This document shows positions 32,931-43,731 of a stretch of DNA of 50,729 bases, piece by piece (the stretch's first letter is position 1; every line of letters begins with the position of its first letter). The stretch lies in contig JBBHKE010002827.1 of assembly GCA_037447655.1 (NCBI GenBank), positions 1 through 50,729 on the forward strand, written 5' to 3'. The translations under genes were made by a program, and so were the position numbers. The notes under the pieces are model-generated. The model ran no database searches and had not been told where the DNA came from. It was given only the letters and a program-made list of their open reading frames with translations. The stretch is from Zygnema cylindricum (taxonomy: Eukaryota; Streptophyta; Zygnematophyceae; Zygnematales; Zygnemataceae).

Positions 32931-33770
32931 AAAATCAACATTACATAGCAGGCGCAAACATGTACAAGGCAAAATCATTTGGTAAAAAACAAAAGAAAGT
33001 CATATGTCAATGAAATAAAGAGTAATAAATAAAATCGTCCGTGAAAGTATCATTGGCTTAAAAATATTTAGCATTAAAAAAAAGTTCATTACAATCATTT
33101 AGTAGTTATGACAAAAAAAAAACAATTATGGCTCCAAAATTTCACTATTTTACACACTCCAAAACTGAATACAGGCCCTGAACTTCGGAAAATTTCTATA
33201 CCTTTCAACTTTCTCTTGAATCTTCTACCTATTCTCTCCTTTGAATTCCATTTTTATACAAATCGTTTCACTATCCTTTTGTAGGGTAGGAAAAATATAA
33301 AGGCAAATGTAATATGTTGTCGGAAATAAATCAAAAACTTGGCCTCAACCTGAAAAAAAAAGAGGATTTAGGTTAAATTGTCGATCCGTTAAAAGTTCTA
33401 AGGGTTTTTTATGGTTTTTTAGGGTTTTTGTGAACAACCAGCCATTTGTTTTTTCTTGACTGTTTAGCTACATCTGTTTTATGTGATTTGAGAAAACATG
33501 GGAGATTGTTATTAATTCAAGAAAATACAAACCAACCATTTGGTGATTGTACCACTTGACATGAGGCAGCCTACGCAGATCAAGGGAGAAAAATTCGGAA
33601 TCCCCATTGACAACTCAAACGATAGGAGATAAATTTTTTTCGCCTTTAGTAACTTCTTGTTAGATTGATGAGACAAGTGCCTATCTCAGTCTACTTGTTG
33701 AATTCCATTTGTGAGGTTAATTTCAGTAACGAACTTATTACTTAAAATAAAAAAGAGTTGTTAAATGTAA
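32931..33770. other. AT-rich intergenic DNA, no gene seen
   Basis: No coding frame of substance. One short run TTTTTTATGGTTTTTTAGGGTTTTT (split: TTTTTTATGG / TTTTTTAGGG) near 33405 resembles degenerate telomere-like sequence but is far too short to mean anything. Confidence 0.5.
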
Positions 33771-33773
33771 TAT

Positions 33774-35030
33774 ATGACAGATAATTAGATTAGATCATTT
33801 GACAGATATATAGACAAAAAATTAGACAGATAATTTGATAGATAATTAGATTAGATAGAAAATTAGATTAGATAGGTAATTAGACAGATAATTAGATTAG
33901 ATAATTAGATTAGATAATTTGACGTATAATTGGACATATAATTTGACAAATAATTAGACAGATAATTAGATTAGATAGATATTTAGACAGATAATTAGAA
34001 TACCAGACAATACCGAACCAGATGATAATCAATCAGACAGATCATCAGATCAGATAACCATCAGACGACATTAAATCAGATCAGATACACATCTGCATGC
34101 ATCGACCAGACCCATTACCAGACAGACAATCAGATCAGACAGAAACCCCAGACGCATTAACCATCAACTAGACATACACCAAACTAGACAGACACATCAG
34201 ATAGACAATAGATCAGATAAACCACAGATCGACATGAACTAAACTAGATACACAGACGACAATCAGACCATAACCAGACGACAATCAGATCAGATGAACG
34301 ATTGACAAACAACAAAACCAGATAGGCATTTGACAGATAATAGATCAGATGACCAGATCAGACACCCGACGATAATGGACGACACCAGACAAACAATCAG
34401 ATCAGATGGAAGAATCAGATCAGATATGAATCAGGATGATAGAGAACAGATAATATTGACAACAGATAGACAATTAGATCAGATAGATTTCAATCAGAAA
34501 GGAATTCCACGATAATAGATCAGATAACCGATGACAATCGAAGACAATCGACAGATAATCTGATGATGGATGGATGAATCGACAGACAATCAGATCAGAT
34601 GATAACATCAGATGATAACGATGACATTAGATCAGACAGACACTAAATCAGATAACCCACAATCAGATCAGACAATCGACGATAATCGGATACACAGTCA
34701 GACGATAATCAGATCCGACAGACCATAGATCAGATACAACAAGATCAGACAGCAAATGATAGATGAGAACCATCAGATAAGAATCAGATCAGACAGACAC
34801 CAACCGACAGACACAGACCAGACAGACAACCAGATCAGACAGACAATCAGACAAACAGATAAAGATTAGATTGATAGTTAGACAGATAATTAGATAGATA
34901 ATTACATATATAGATAATTATATAAACACATAGATAGACAGATAGATAGAAAGATAGATATCTAGACAGATAATTAGACAGGTTATATAGACAGATTATT
35001 ACCCAGATATTAGACAGATAATTAGAGCGA
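33774..35030. repeat. About 1.25-kb CAGATCAGACA / TAGATTAGATA satellite
   Basis: Nearly the whole stretch is built from AGAT, AGACA and AATCAGAT words. The centre (about 34010-34860) uses C-bearing forms (CAGATCAGACAG). Both edges use T-bearing forms (TAGATTAGATAATTAGACAG). The plus strand has very few runs outside this vocabulary. The 61-codon frame at 34330-34515 is repeat translation, not a gene. Confidence 0.85.
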
Positions 35031-35954
35031 TAACTCTGCTTTGTCTTTTAAGTTTTCTTTTCCCATTTTGTACTTTGATATTTTTCCAGTTTTCCTTCAT
35101 TGTCTTCACTTCTGTTTTTGGTTGTTACTTTTGTAAGATCTGTAGGTCTTTGCTCATCTCAAAAAGTTCTTACACAACTCAAAATTGTCTTGTTCTACGG
35201 GTACATAAAAATGGAGACACCATTACTGTATTTGTCACATATGAAAAACTTTAGTGAACTTACCAAAAAAAATTGTGAAATACATCTCCCAGAACAGTAT
35301 CTTCTTAGTACCGTAAGAAAGTAAGTAGATGGCAGGAAAACGATGACATGGGCGACGTGCAACCCATGGCGGTGAAAAAGAAGGCGAGACTCTCACAAAT
35401 CTCTGTTCAAAAATTGGAGAGATTTTCCGGATGGAGACTGCTGTTAGATTCCAAAGAGAACCAAAAGCAAAAAAGAGCGGCTGTGATTGGACAAAGAAAT
35501 CGTGACGATGATTGGTCCAAGAAGATTGCATTTTGCGAGATCTATTCCCATTTGGCGTTATCTCACAACATATATGACCCACGCCAAATGCTGTGTATTT
35601 ATTCTATTTTTTCAATATGGTTACTCTATTTCATGTTACCCATCATAGTAAAAAACACATATTACAGTTAAAAGTTACTCTTTTCTAGGGTCATTTTTGG
35701 GAAGTATAGTTTTTTTAGAATTAATATTTACGTTAAAACAGATAGGATCGTGTATAAGAATAAATTTTTATTGAAATTTGTGCGAAGTTTCCTATTCTAA
35801 CTTAATACGCGGAACGTCGAACAACAGTTGCAAAGTTAATATGGAAATAAACGCAAACACGTATTGTCAACGTTGTATTATAAATTTCTAGCTTGTTAAT
35901 TAAGGTAAATGTTCACACTGACGACGATGCTGTCGACGGACGAGAGTTATGTGT
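35031..35954. other. Region without recognised gene
   Basis: A 107-codon + frame (35348-35671) and a 115-codon minus frame (35235-35582) overlap. The + frame has a lysine/arginine-rich first half (AVKKKARLSQISVQKLE) and a hydrophobic end, but no domain I know. I consider both uncertain. The remainder is AT-rich. Confidence 0.35.
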
Positions 35955-36134
35955 CATGCCACATGGTATCGGCTGCACGCGGGCACGATGTTTTGCATAC
36001 GCGCACGATATTTCGCACAACCACACGATATTGTGCACGAGCACGCGATAGTTGACGCGCACGCACGATATCATGCACACACTCACGATACTTTGGCATG
36101 CTGTCATGCCGCATCGTGTCGGTTTCCCGAGCGC

Positions 36135-36460
36135 AGATAATGCATGCACGCGCAGTATTTTTCATGCACGCGCGATATTCATCACGCGCGCGCAGTATTT
36201 CTCACGCACGCGCGGTATTTCTCACGCGCGCGCAGTATTTCTCACGCACGCGCGGTATTTTGCACGCACGGTATTTTGCACGCACGCGCGGTTTTCTTGC
36301 ATGCACGCGCAGATTCCGCGCGCACGCACGGTTTTGGGCACGCGCGCGAGATTTTATGCATGCACGCGCGATTTCATGCATGCACGCACGCGCGATTTCA
36401 TGCATGCACGCACGATTTAATGCATGCACGCACGATTTTCGCACGCATATATAAGTTTCA
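36135..36460 (+). repeat. ~22-bp CpG-rich tandem array (CACGCACGCGCGGTATTTCT)
   Basis: About 15 units of alternating purine-pyrimidine GCACGCGCG followed by a T-rich core (GTATTTCTCA, GATTTCATGCAT). All three forward frames stay open for over 300 bases simply because the unit lacks stops. The translation is a His-Ala-Arg repeat and is not a gene. The alternating CG/CA runs have Z-DNA potential. Confidence 0.85.
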
Positions 36461-36521
36461 TTCTCACGTGTGATTTAATTGCGATTCATATTTTTACGTT
36501 TCGTTGAATAGTACCAATTCC

Positions 36522-36965
36522 GTGCGATATGTTTTATTTCGTGCGCAGGTATGCTATTTTCGAAGTATGGACGCGAAGTATCGTTTTGGCGACGCATCGC
36601 GATTTCTGGAAATATTTCGTGCGATGGTTTTCGTTTCGTGCGATATGTTTCGTTTCGTGCGTATGCACGCAATTTCGGGAGTATCGACGCGAAGTATCGT
36701 TTGGCGACGCATCGCGATTTCCGGAAATATTTCGTTGTATAGTACTAATTTCGTGCGATATGTTTTATTTCGTGCGCATGTATGCTATTTTCGAAGTATG
36801 GACGCGAAGTATCGTTTTGGCGACGCATCGCGATTTCCGGAAATATTTCTTGCGATGGTTCTCATTTCGTGCGATATGTTTCGTTTCGTGCGTATGCACG
36901 CAATTTCAGGAGTATCGACGCGAAGTATCGTTTGGCGCCGAATCGCGATTCCTGGTAGTATCGGC
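36522..36965 (+). repeat. Four ~116-bp units in an A-B-A-B higher-order array
   Basis: Units start with GTGCGATATGTTT at 36522, 36638, 36753 and 36869 (spacing 116, 115, 116). Odd units continue TATTTCGTGCGCA...GAAGTATGGACGCGAAG; even units continue CGTTTCGTGCGTATGCACG...GAGTATCGACGCGAAG. So the 231-base A-B pair was duplicated. Two long forward frames (36504-37010, 36529-36993) run through it; their repeated translation indicates satellite, not protein. Confidence 0.85.
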
Positions 36966-37140
36966 GTCGCTTCGATACCTTGTATTTATTTAAGTCGCGA
37001 ACCCATGTAGGTTCGCACACATGTAGTTAGGGAGGGTTTTTACCCTCGGACAGTGGATTTTGTCAAGCGTACGGCAGACGATGTTGGCCGCCTATTGGCC
37101 AACATCTTTAGTAGTTTCATGCATGTAAAGTAGACTAGAC

Positions 37141-37604
37141 GTAGGCTAATTTTGCTTAGGCCTAGTGTAGCTCTTACTTAGCCTAATTCTCAGACTTAGA
37201 GAATTTAGCTTTTGGACAAGAATTTTCTCTTGGCAGCGGAGCTTTTCTCTTGCTCTCTCTCTCACCGATTGCCCACGTGTCTTTTTTCTCCTTGCTAGCT
37301 AGCTGTAGAGGCTAGATAGGTTAAGAGTATTTCCCCTTTAATTTCTGCCCACGTTTTTAATCCACACGGCCTAAGGCCACGTCCGGAAGGTTTCCCTCCC
37401 AACTTGGTCTTTTGGTGGATTTGTGGAATTAGAGATCGTGGGGGAGCACATCTGTACCTTGCTGTGCCTTCCTTGGGCAGCTTGACGGTTTGGTTTGATG
37501 TTTTTGTCTTGTTTATATTTCGGTTTGCTTGAAAGGATTATATTTTTGATCGGATTTGGATTTTCCCTTGTTCCGGTTGGAATATTTCTTGCTTTGCTGT
37601 TGTA
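37141..37604. other. Unassigned DNA before the copia fragment
   Basis: No gene. It contains a CTAGGC/CTTAGG-rich stretch and CT-rich DNA. It may be internal leader of a retroelement, but no primer-binding site could be recognised. Confidence 0.4.
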
Positions 37605-37925
37605 ACGGGATAACTCGATAGAGTCTGTGAGAGAGATAGGACTTAGAAAAATTAGAAGATATGATCCTCTCTCCCACAGAGCTTCTTTACAGAAGGTCAA
37701 CTTTGACCCTCCATAACTAACTGCTCAGGGGAGCAAATTCAGAGATTCTTTTTGCTATCGACTCAGAGGAGTCGTGCCTTCACAAGGGAGCAGGTGGTCA
37801 GAGTTTTAGTCTGCCAGAGTGGCAGTTTTTTTTGCTAAAACAAACGGGTCAGGATAATCCTAAAGGCTTCTTAGAAGCTCTCCACTCTGAGGACTTATGG
37901 AGGTTTCAGAGTTTCAAGGAAGCTC
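37605..37925 (+). repeat. Copia-1 LTR arm, inverted relative to the other arm
   Basis: GATAGAGTCTGTGAGAGAGA through GGCTTCTTAGAAGCT to CTGAGGACTTATGGAGGT matches the reverse complement of about 40395-40690 with moderate divergence. Landmarks include AAGGTCAACTTTGACCCTCC, GCTCAGGGGAGCAAATTC and TGCTATCGACTCAG. The two arms face each other across a 2.5-kb copia fragment. Confidence 0.8.
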
Positions 37926-38159
37926 AAAGTCATCGGAATTTTCTTACTCAAATCTGATTTTTACTGACTTTGTACACTTGAAGGGGTCCAAAGACTTTCT
38001 TTCATTCTTAACTACTTGATGCTTTACTAAGATTATATCTTCCCTTTTTAGATCGTAAACTCTATATCATTTAACATCCTCATCATATCCTAATAAGTAT
38101 CCCGGTTTTCCTTTAGGATCTAGCTTCCAATTGGACTGATCTGTATCTAGACTGAATTC

Positions 38160-40307
38160 TTAACTGCCGGAAACCTTTAAGTGAGATATGTCTGGTTTGC
38201 GACCTGTCCATCTCTCATAAGGTGATTGATCTTTCATAGCTGAAGTAAGAACTTTATTTTTGAGGTAATTAGCACAGTTCATTGCTTCTGCCCAAAACCT
38301 GTTTCCTATCGATTTATCTGACAACATACTTCTAGCACTATCACTTAGTGTTCTATTTAATCTTTCGGCTACCCCATTCTGTTCCAGGTTTTCTAGAACT
38401 GTCTTTTGGTGTTGTACTCCATCTTCCTTCAAAAAATCGTCAAACTGGTTAAAGTATACTCCCCACAATTGTCACTCGTTACTCTCTTGATTGGAGTTTC
38501 ATGGAGTTTTTCACTCCATGCTTTATTGTCTAAAGCAATCCTGAGCTTCTGACTTATTTTTCAAAAAATACACTCGGGAATACCGAGACCTTTCATCAGT
38601 GATAGTCATCATAAATCTATTCCCCTCTGGTGAGGGCACTCTAGCTGGTCCCCAAATATCTGTGTGTACTAGATCTAGAATTTTTTCTCCTTTATAGTTA
38701 GTTGTTTTAGGAAAGGGTAATTTGTTTGTTCTACCTTGAGCACATCCATTACAATAGCTTATACTTTCACTCTCACTGAACTTAATCCCTTCCACCACTC
38801 CCGTCTTTTTCATCTCTCTTAACTTATCTAGATTCACATGCCCAAGCCTCTTATACACATCATAATATCATGAACACCAACATAATAAAGTTTCTTCATT
38901 TAATTACTTAAAACCAGCCTAAACATCCCATGGCTACCTTTCTCATCAATGAAATAGACATCCTCTTCAAGACTAATAGTAAAGACTCATTCCCTAGTGC
39001 TAGTAAAAAACGCCTTATCATCTAATACAGATGTAGAGATGAGGTTTTTCTTCAGCTCCAGAATAAACAATACATCGGAGAATGTTACTATAGATGTCTT
39101 TCATTCTACTAACACTTTCAAATCTACCGATCTTACAAGAGTTGTGGTGATTATCCTCCCATCTCCGTACTCTATCGCTACGGTGGGAATCTTTGTTATC
39201 TTAGGGAACAGGTGCCTATCCTTACACATGTGCATGGAGGCACCTGAATCTATATTCTAGCCTGCTTCACCTTTCAATCCACCGTAAGCACATTTCTACA
39301 TTCGTGGAATTTTTAACTTTTTTTTCGCCTCCAACTCCTCATCTAATAGAAGCTCATCATCCTCGTCCTCAGATTCCACCTCATGTACCTGTGTCACAAG
39401 TGCTTTTTTCTTTCCTCTTGGGGTTCCACGAGCCTGCCCCTCCTTTAACTGAAGCTCGGTTAGCTTAGTGCACTCTGCCATATAATCCCCCGGTTTCTTA
39501 CAAAAATGACATAAACCTTTGGGAGTCCTTGATCCGAACTCATCGGTCTGATTTTTCTACTTCCTCCCTCCATAGTATCCGACAGGTTTCCGAGAATCCT
39601 TGTTCCTCCAATCGGTCGCAGTTGCTAGGGCTTGCCCAATCTTTCCTCCTCTTTGGATCTCAATCGTATACTCCCAAACGAAAATCATCACTACCAGTGA
39701 GCTCCATATCCACCTTGAGTCTGGCAAGTCCTACACACGGTTAACTATGTTCTCGAACTCATCGGGTAACTTCATCAGTAAATAGTTAACCTTTTCTTTT
39801 TCACTAAAATCTATTCCCGCACTCTTTATCTCCATGAAGAGTGTAGCAAGCTCATTGCAAAAATCCAATATCTTCCGCCCTTTGTATACATACTCCTTAA
39901 CTTTCTGATCAACCAACTGTTGTTGCTGAATCGTACCACTTCGGTACATCTCTATGAGAGTCATCCAAAGATCGGATGCCCTTTCTACCTGCAAATGAGG
40001 ACATGCAAGTCCTTGAGTGAGATGGCGTAGGATGAAGTGCTTTGCCGCCATATTATTTAAGTCCCAGGTTTTAGTATCATTCTCCTCGTTCCTCGGAATA
40101 GGTGACATGAATGCAGAACCATTTGCTATTGGTGTGATCGTCTCCTTCTCCTTTCCTTTGTCCACCACCTCTCTTTCCTTTGTTTCCTTCGTTGAAGGTG
40201 GATCCTCTTTCCTGGTGAATCTGCTTCCTACAAAACCTGGAGGGATTCCAAGACTTGATGGACGCCCCAACCGTCCACTCACTATCCCCTAAAACATTTT
40301 TTCTCAT
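38160..40307 (-). mobile_element. Decayed Ty1/copia fragment 1 (gag to integrase)
   Basis: Minus-strand blocks in copia order. Gag of the UBN2 type lies at 40282-39731 (ERASDLWMTLIEMYRS, MKLPDEFENIV). A zinc knuckle near 39500 reads CHFCKKPGDYMAEC, with the family His replaced by Asp. Protease DSGAS is near 39250. Pre-integrase and integrase are at 38858-38523 (RLGHVNLDKL, CNGCAQGR, LVHTDIWGP) and 38468-38160 (LEQNGVAERLNRT). Stops and frameshifts separate the blocks, and the reverse transcriptase and RNase H are absent. Non-functional. Confidence 0.85.
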
Positions 40308-40385
40308 AGAGCTCCTATCATCATACTTTCCGAGTTTATGAACCCAATTCCATTAAAGATTGGTACCCTAGAGGGTGGGCCCATA

Positions 40386-40695
40386 ACTTGTAACTTTGAG
40401 ACTTCCATAAGTCCTCAGAGTGGACAGCTTCTAAGAAGCCTCTAGAATAACCCTGACCCCTTTGTTTTTCAGCAAGAAAAACTGCCACCCTGGCAGACAA
40501 TATCTAACCACCTTCACCCCTATAAAGGCAAGAATCCCCTGAGTCGATAGCAAAAATAATCTCTGAATTTGCTCCCCTGAGCAGTAAGTTATGGAGGGTC
40601 AAAGTTGACCTTATGTATAGAAGCTCTCTGGGAGAGAGGGTCCTATCTCCTAATTTTTCTAAGTCATATTTCTCTCATAGACTCTATCTACTGAT
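40386..40695 (-). repeat. Copia-1 5' LTR
   Basis: Reading on the minus strand the LTR ends near 40386 and is followed by GTTATGGGCCCACC, which also follows the 5' LTR of copia 2 (GGTTATGGGCCCACAG at 43732). This shared word is a candidate primer-binding site. The opposite arm is at 37605-37925. Confidence 0.65.
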
Positions 40696-41468
40696 GTACG
40701 CAGCCAATCAGATTACAATTTTGTACATAAAAGTACAGCTGCCGGTGTACTTTATGTACGGACACTGTACGACATGGCCTAAATGTCGACACGTGGTATG
40801 TCGGAATTCGCTCCCTTAATCTTCAGAGATGCCGCGATCCAATGTTATTCCGCCACATGTGATCTGATGTGGCGATGACCAAAAACCGCCGAAATCCTCT
40901 TCCGCGATCTCGACGTTAATTCCCGTCGTTCGATTAAATTCACATTTAATCGTAGCTGTAATAAATACATTTGCGGTATTCGTTTCACTAAAGAAATAAA
41001 TTCGCGGTATTGGTTTCTTATTCGTACCATAATCCGTACTTTTACATTACTGTGTCTATGTCTCGCGTAAACAGTTTCAGTTAACTGAACTATCCAACAT
41101 ATAAATGTTTAAATATATATCAAACCATATACTATGTAACACTAGCTAAAGACTTAACGGCTAAGGCTACCGGCTACCAGCTGCTTGCCGTCCGGCGGGT
41201 ACTAGGATCAAATCCTGTGGCTGGCAGATACCTTTTAGTAAATAAACCCCTAACTAATATATGTTTCCCGTAAATCTCTGGATAGCCTAGGTAGCCATGG
41301 CTCTAGCTCCCTCTCCAATTTCTTAGTGACTGCGACAAGTTTGAGAGTTAGAGAGAGAAGTTAGAGGTAGACTGCCTCGGCTTCTTTCTATATTTCTTTT
41401 TAGACCTAGAAAATACTTTCAATGGACCATTAATTTCTACACACTCCCTCATCGCTGATGAGAAAATC
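40696..41468. other. Unassigned DNA upstream of the gypsy pol
   Basis: No gene. A tRNA-like patch at about 41155-41230 has GGATCAAATCC as a fair B box, but no complete cloverleaf. GTAC-rich DNA is at 40700-40790. Confidence 0.4.
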
Positions 41469-43107
41469 GCATTTTTTCAGGCCATGGAAGCTTTCACTAT
41501 CAAAAGTCCTCAGACGCCCAAGGGGAAGTTGGGTTCCACTCTCACAAAGGCGGAACATGCACTATTAAGTGACACAGTCACCCGCCATATAGATGGGTTT
41601 TCTTTTTCCATGAATGACTTTGGACGTCATTCTACTTACAAAATGTCTATCGACCTTGAAGACGATTGACCTATCTTTAAGGCGAAACACTGTCTCTCCG
41701 AAATGGAATGGGAGATGGTGGACAAAAGATGCGCAAAATTGGAGGAAGCCGGTCTAATCTATCGGTCAGATTCCACCTTTGCCGCCTCCAGAGTCATGCT
41801 TAGGATGTAAGATTCCGACGGAAATTTTATGGAGCGAAGAATGTGTGGGGACTACCAAGAGCTCAATGCACGGACTGTTCAAAACCGCCACCCTATGCCT
41901 CTAGCGGAGGAAATATTTGACCATGTAGGTGGTTCGAAGTTCTTTAACATTCTTGACGTACGTTAAGGGTTTAACCAGATTTAAATTGAGGAAAGAGATC
42001 GACATAAAGTTGCATTTTGGGGTAGTGGTGGTCGGTGGGAATGGGCAGTCATGCCGTTCGGTCTTAAGAACGCACCTGCCGTGTTTCAAAAAGTCATGGA
42101 TTCGGTGCTGGGTGGATGTAAATTCGCTCGGTGCTACATCGATGACTTGATAATTGCTTCCGCCACGGTTGAGGAGCAGGCCCACCATATTGAGTGGGTT
42201 CTCACCGAGTTAAAGAAAGTCGGGCTGAAGGGTCACCCATCCAAGTGTACTTTTTGTGCAGAGGGAGTGCCTTATCTCGACCATTTTATTTCGGTTGAGG
42301 GCATAACTCCCTTGGAAGCTAAGGTAGAAAAGATCACCAAATTGCCGCCCCCAACGGATCTCACTAGTCTGAGGGCTTTTCTCAGACTAGCCAATTATTA
42401 CCGTCGTTTTGTACTGAATTTTAGTACGATTGCTTCTCCCCTCAATGACCTTCTCAAGAAAGAAGTGCCTTTTGTTTCAGGACCCGCCCAAGTAGAAGCG
42501 TTTCAAAAACTGAAAACCCCCCTTTCTAGCCCTCCCATTCTTCGACCTCCTAACCACAAGCTTCCCTTTTGCCTTTAAACCGCTTTCGGGAAGCTTGGCA
42601 TTGCGGCTATTTAAACGCAAAGAGAGTTAAATGGAAAGGAATACGTAGTGGCATACGCCAGCCGTAGCAATAACCGAGCTGAATCTAATTATAGTAGTTA
42701 CGAGGGTGAAAGTCTTGCCGCAGTATGGGGTATTGTTCATTTCCGACATTATCTTTACAGCATGCCATTCACGCTCCTAACTGTCAATCAACCCCTTCAT
42801 TGGTTGATGACCAACGATAAGCTTGCAGGGAAGCTTGCCCGATGGACTTTAATTTTGCAAAAGTACGAGGTTGAGAACATCCATCGGCCCGGTTTGTTAA
42901 GCTTGAACGCCAACGAGATTTCTCGGAATCCACTACCTCGGACCACCGATAACGGTGTCCGACAAAATTTTGACAAGGACGAGGTACCGGCCATGTCAAT
43001 TATCTTACTTTCTCTCTTCTATTCCTCACCCTCGGCCAGCCACAGTTCTGTGGTGCGAGGGCCCATTAATCCTCTTCCTCTCCTCCCAAACCTTTCGGCC
43101 CTGTACT

Positions 43108-43731
43108 ATTGAAAAGTAAGCTTTAGAAAGTCTTAGAAATTTGAGTCTAGGATTTATAATATTTTTGGAAAACCAACTGTTCAATATTGACCAAATTTAG
43201 TGTAGATCTTTGGTAGTATCTACATGAATAGTTATCTTTTAGTAAATTAGTAGGGTCGTCAATGAATGTGGACATGATAAGAATCATCCGGATTTTTAGG
43301 GTATAGATATTGTTAGTGGACAATTCTGGTCCACACACTTAGATTTTTGTCAGTAGGCTGTTTGGTGAACCCTCTACATACATTTTATATGTTTTCTAGA
43401 TCTTTTGAGTATTTAGTTCAATTAGGATTGATCAGTTCTATACAGAATGTACATTCTACACAAAAGTTAAGGAAATGAGAGCACTAAGTGCACTTTAAGG
43501 TGTTTTGTGTTCTGTTGTCGTTGTATTGCTTGTAGTATTTGTTTATCTGGTTGAAAGACCTCTCTCACTTAATGCTACATATCTTACATCATAGATTTAG
43601 TCAAATAGGTAATTTTTCCAAGGGTTTGCTTCTGCTATCATGTTTACTAATGGCTTTGTCCCTGCTGGTGCAAGTGTGATGCCTATTAGGAGTGAAACAC
43701 AGCCGAGTCAGAATGCCCATGACCTACAACA
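43108..43731 (+). repeat. Copia-2 5' LTR
   Basis: TATTGAAAAGTAAGC...CCTACAACA; matches 47869-48494 over its length with scattered substitutions. It contains the ATG of the gag-like frame (43640). It is followed by the candidate primer-binding word GGTTATGGGCCCAC. Flanking gypsy sequence TGTAC on the left versus GGTAC on the right of the 3' LTR fits a five-base target duplication with one change. Confidence 0.75.

Larger units (their letters stand above)
35955..37140 (+). repeat. LTR-like CpG-rich repeat, copy 1
   Basis: Starts TGTCATGCCACATGGTATC and shares its first ~150 bases and last ~140 bases with 50109-50729. Shared ends include GGGCACGATGTTTTGCAT near the start and ACGGCAGACGATGTTGGC near 37070. 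The middle differs: here it contains two extra tandem arrays (entered separately). The TG start and same orientation at both ends of a retrotransposon cluster suggest an LTR, but neither the CA end nor target duplications could be fixed. Confidence 0.5.

Noticed and set aside
33774-35030. Possible centromeric satellite
   Set aside because: Units are very short and irregular without a fixed long period; better described as a compound microsatellite.
36052-36473. Several overlapping forward ORFs of 109-122 codons rich in His, Ala, Arg
   Set aside because: All three frames are open at once because the ~22-base repeat lacks stops; the translations are periodic and mirror the DNA repeat.
36504-37010. 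168- and 154-codon ORFs in two frames
   Set aside because: They run through an A-B-A-B satellite; both frames are open and repetitive, with no family signature.
41155-41230. Possible tRNA gene
   Set aside because: A fair B box is present but the A box is poor and no acceptor stem or full cloverleaf can be drawn.
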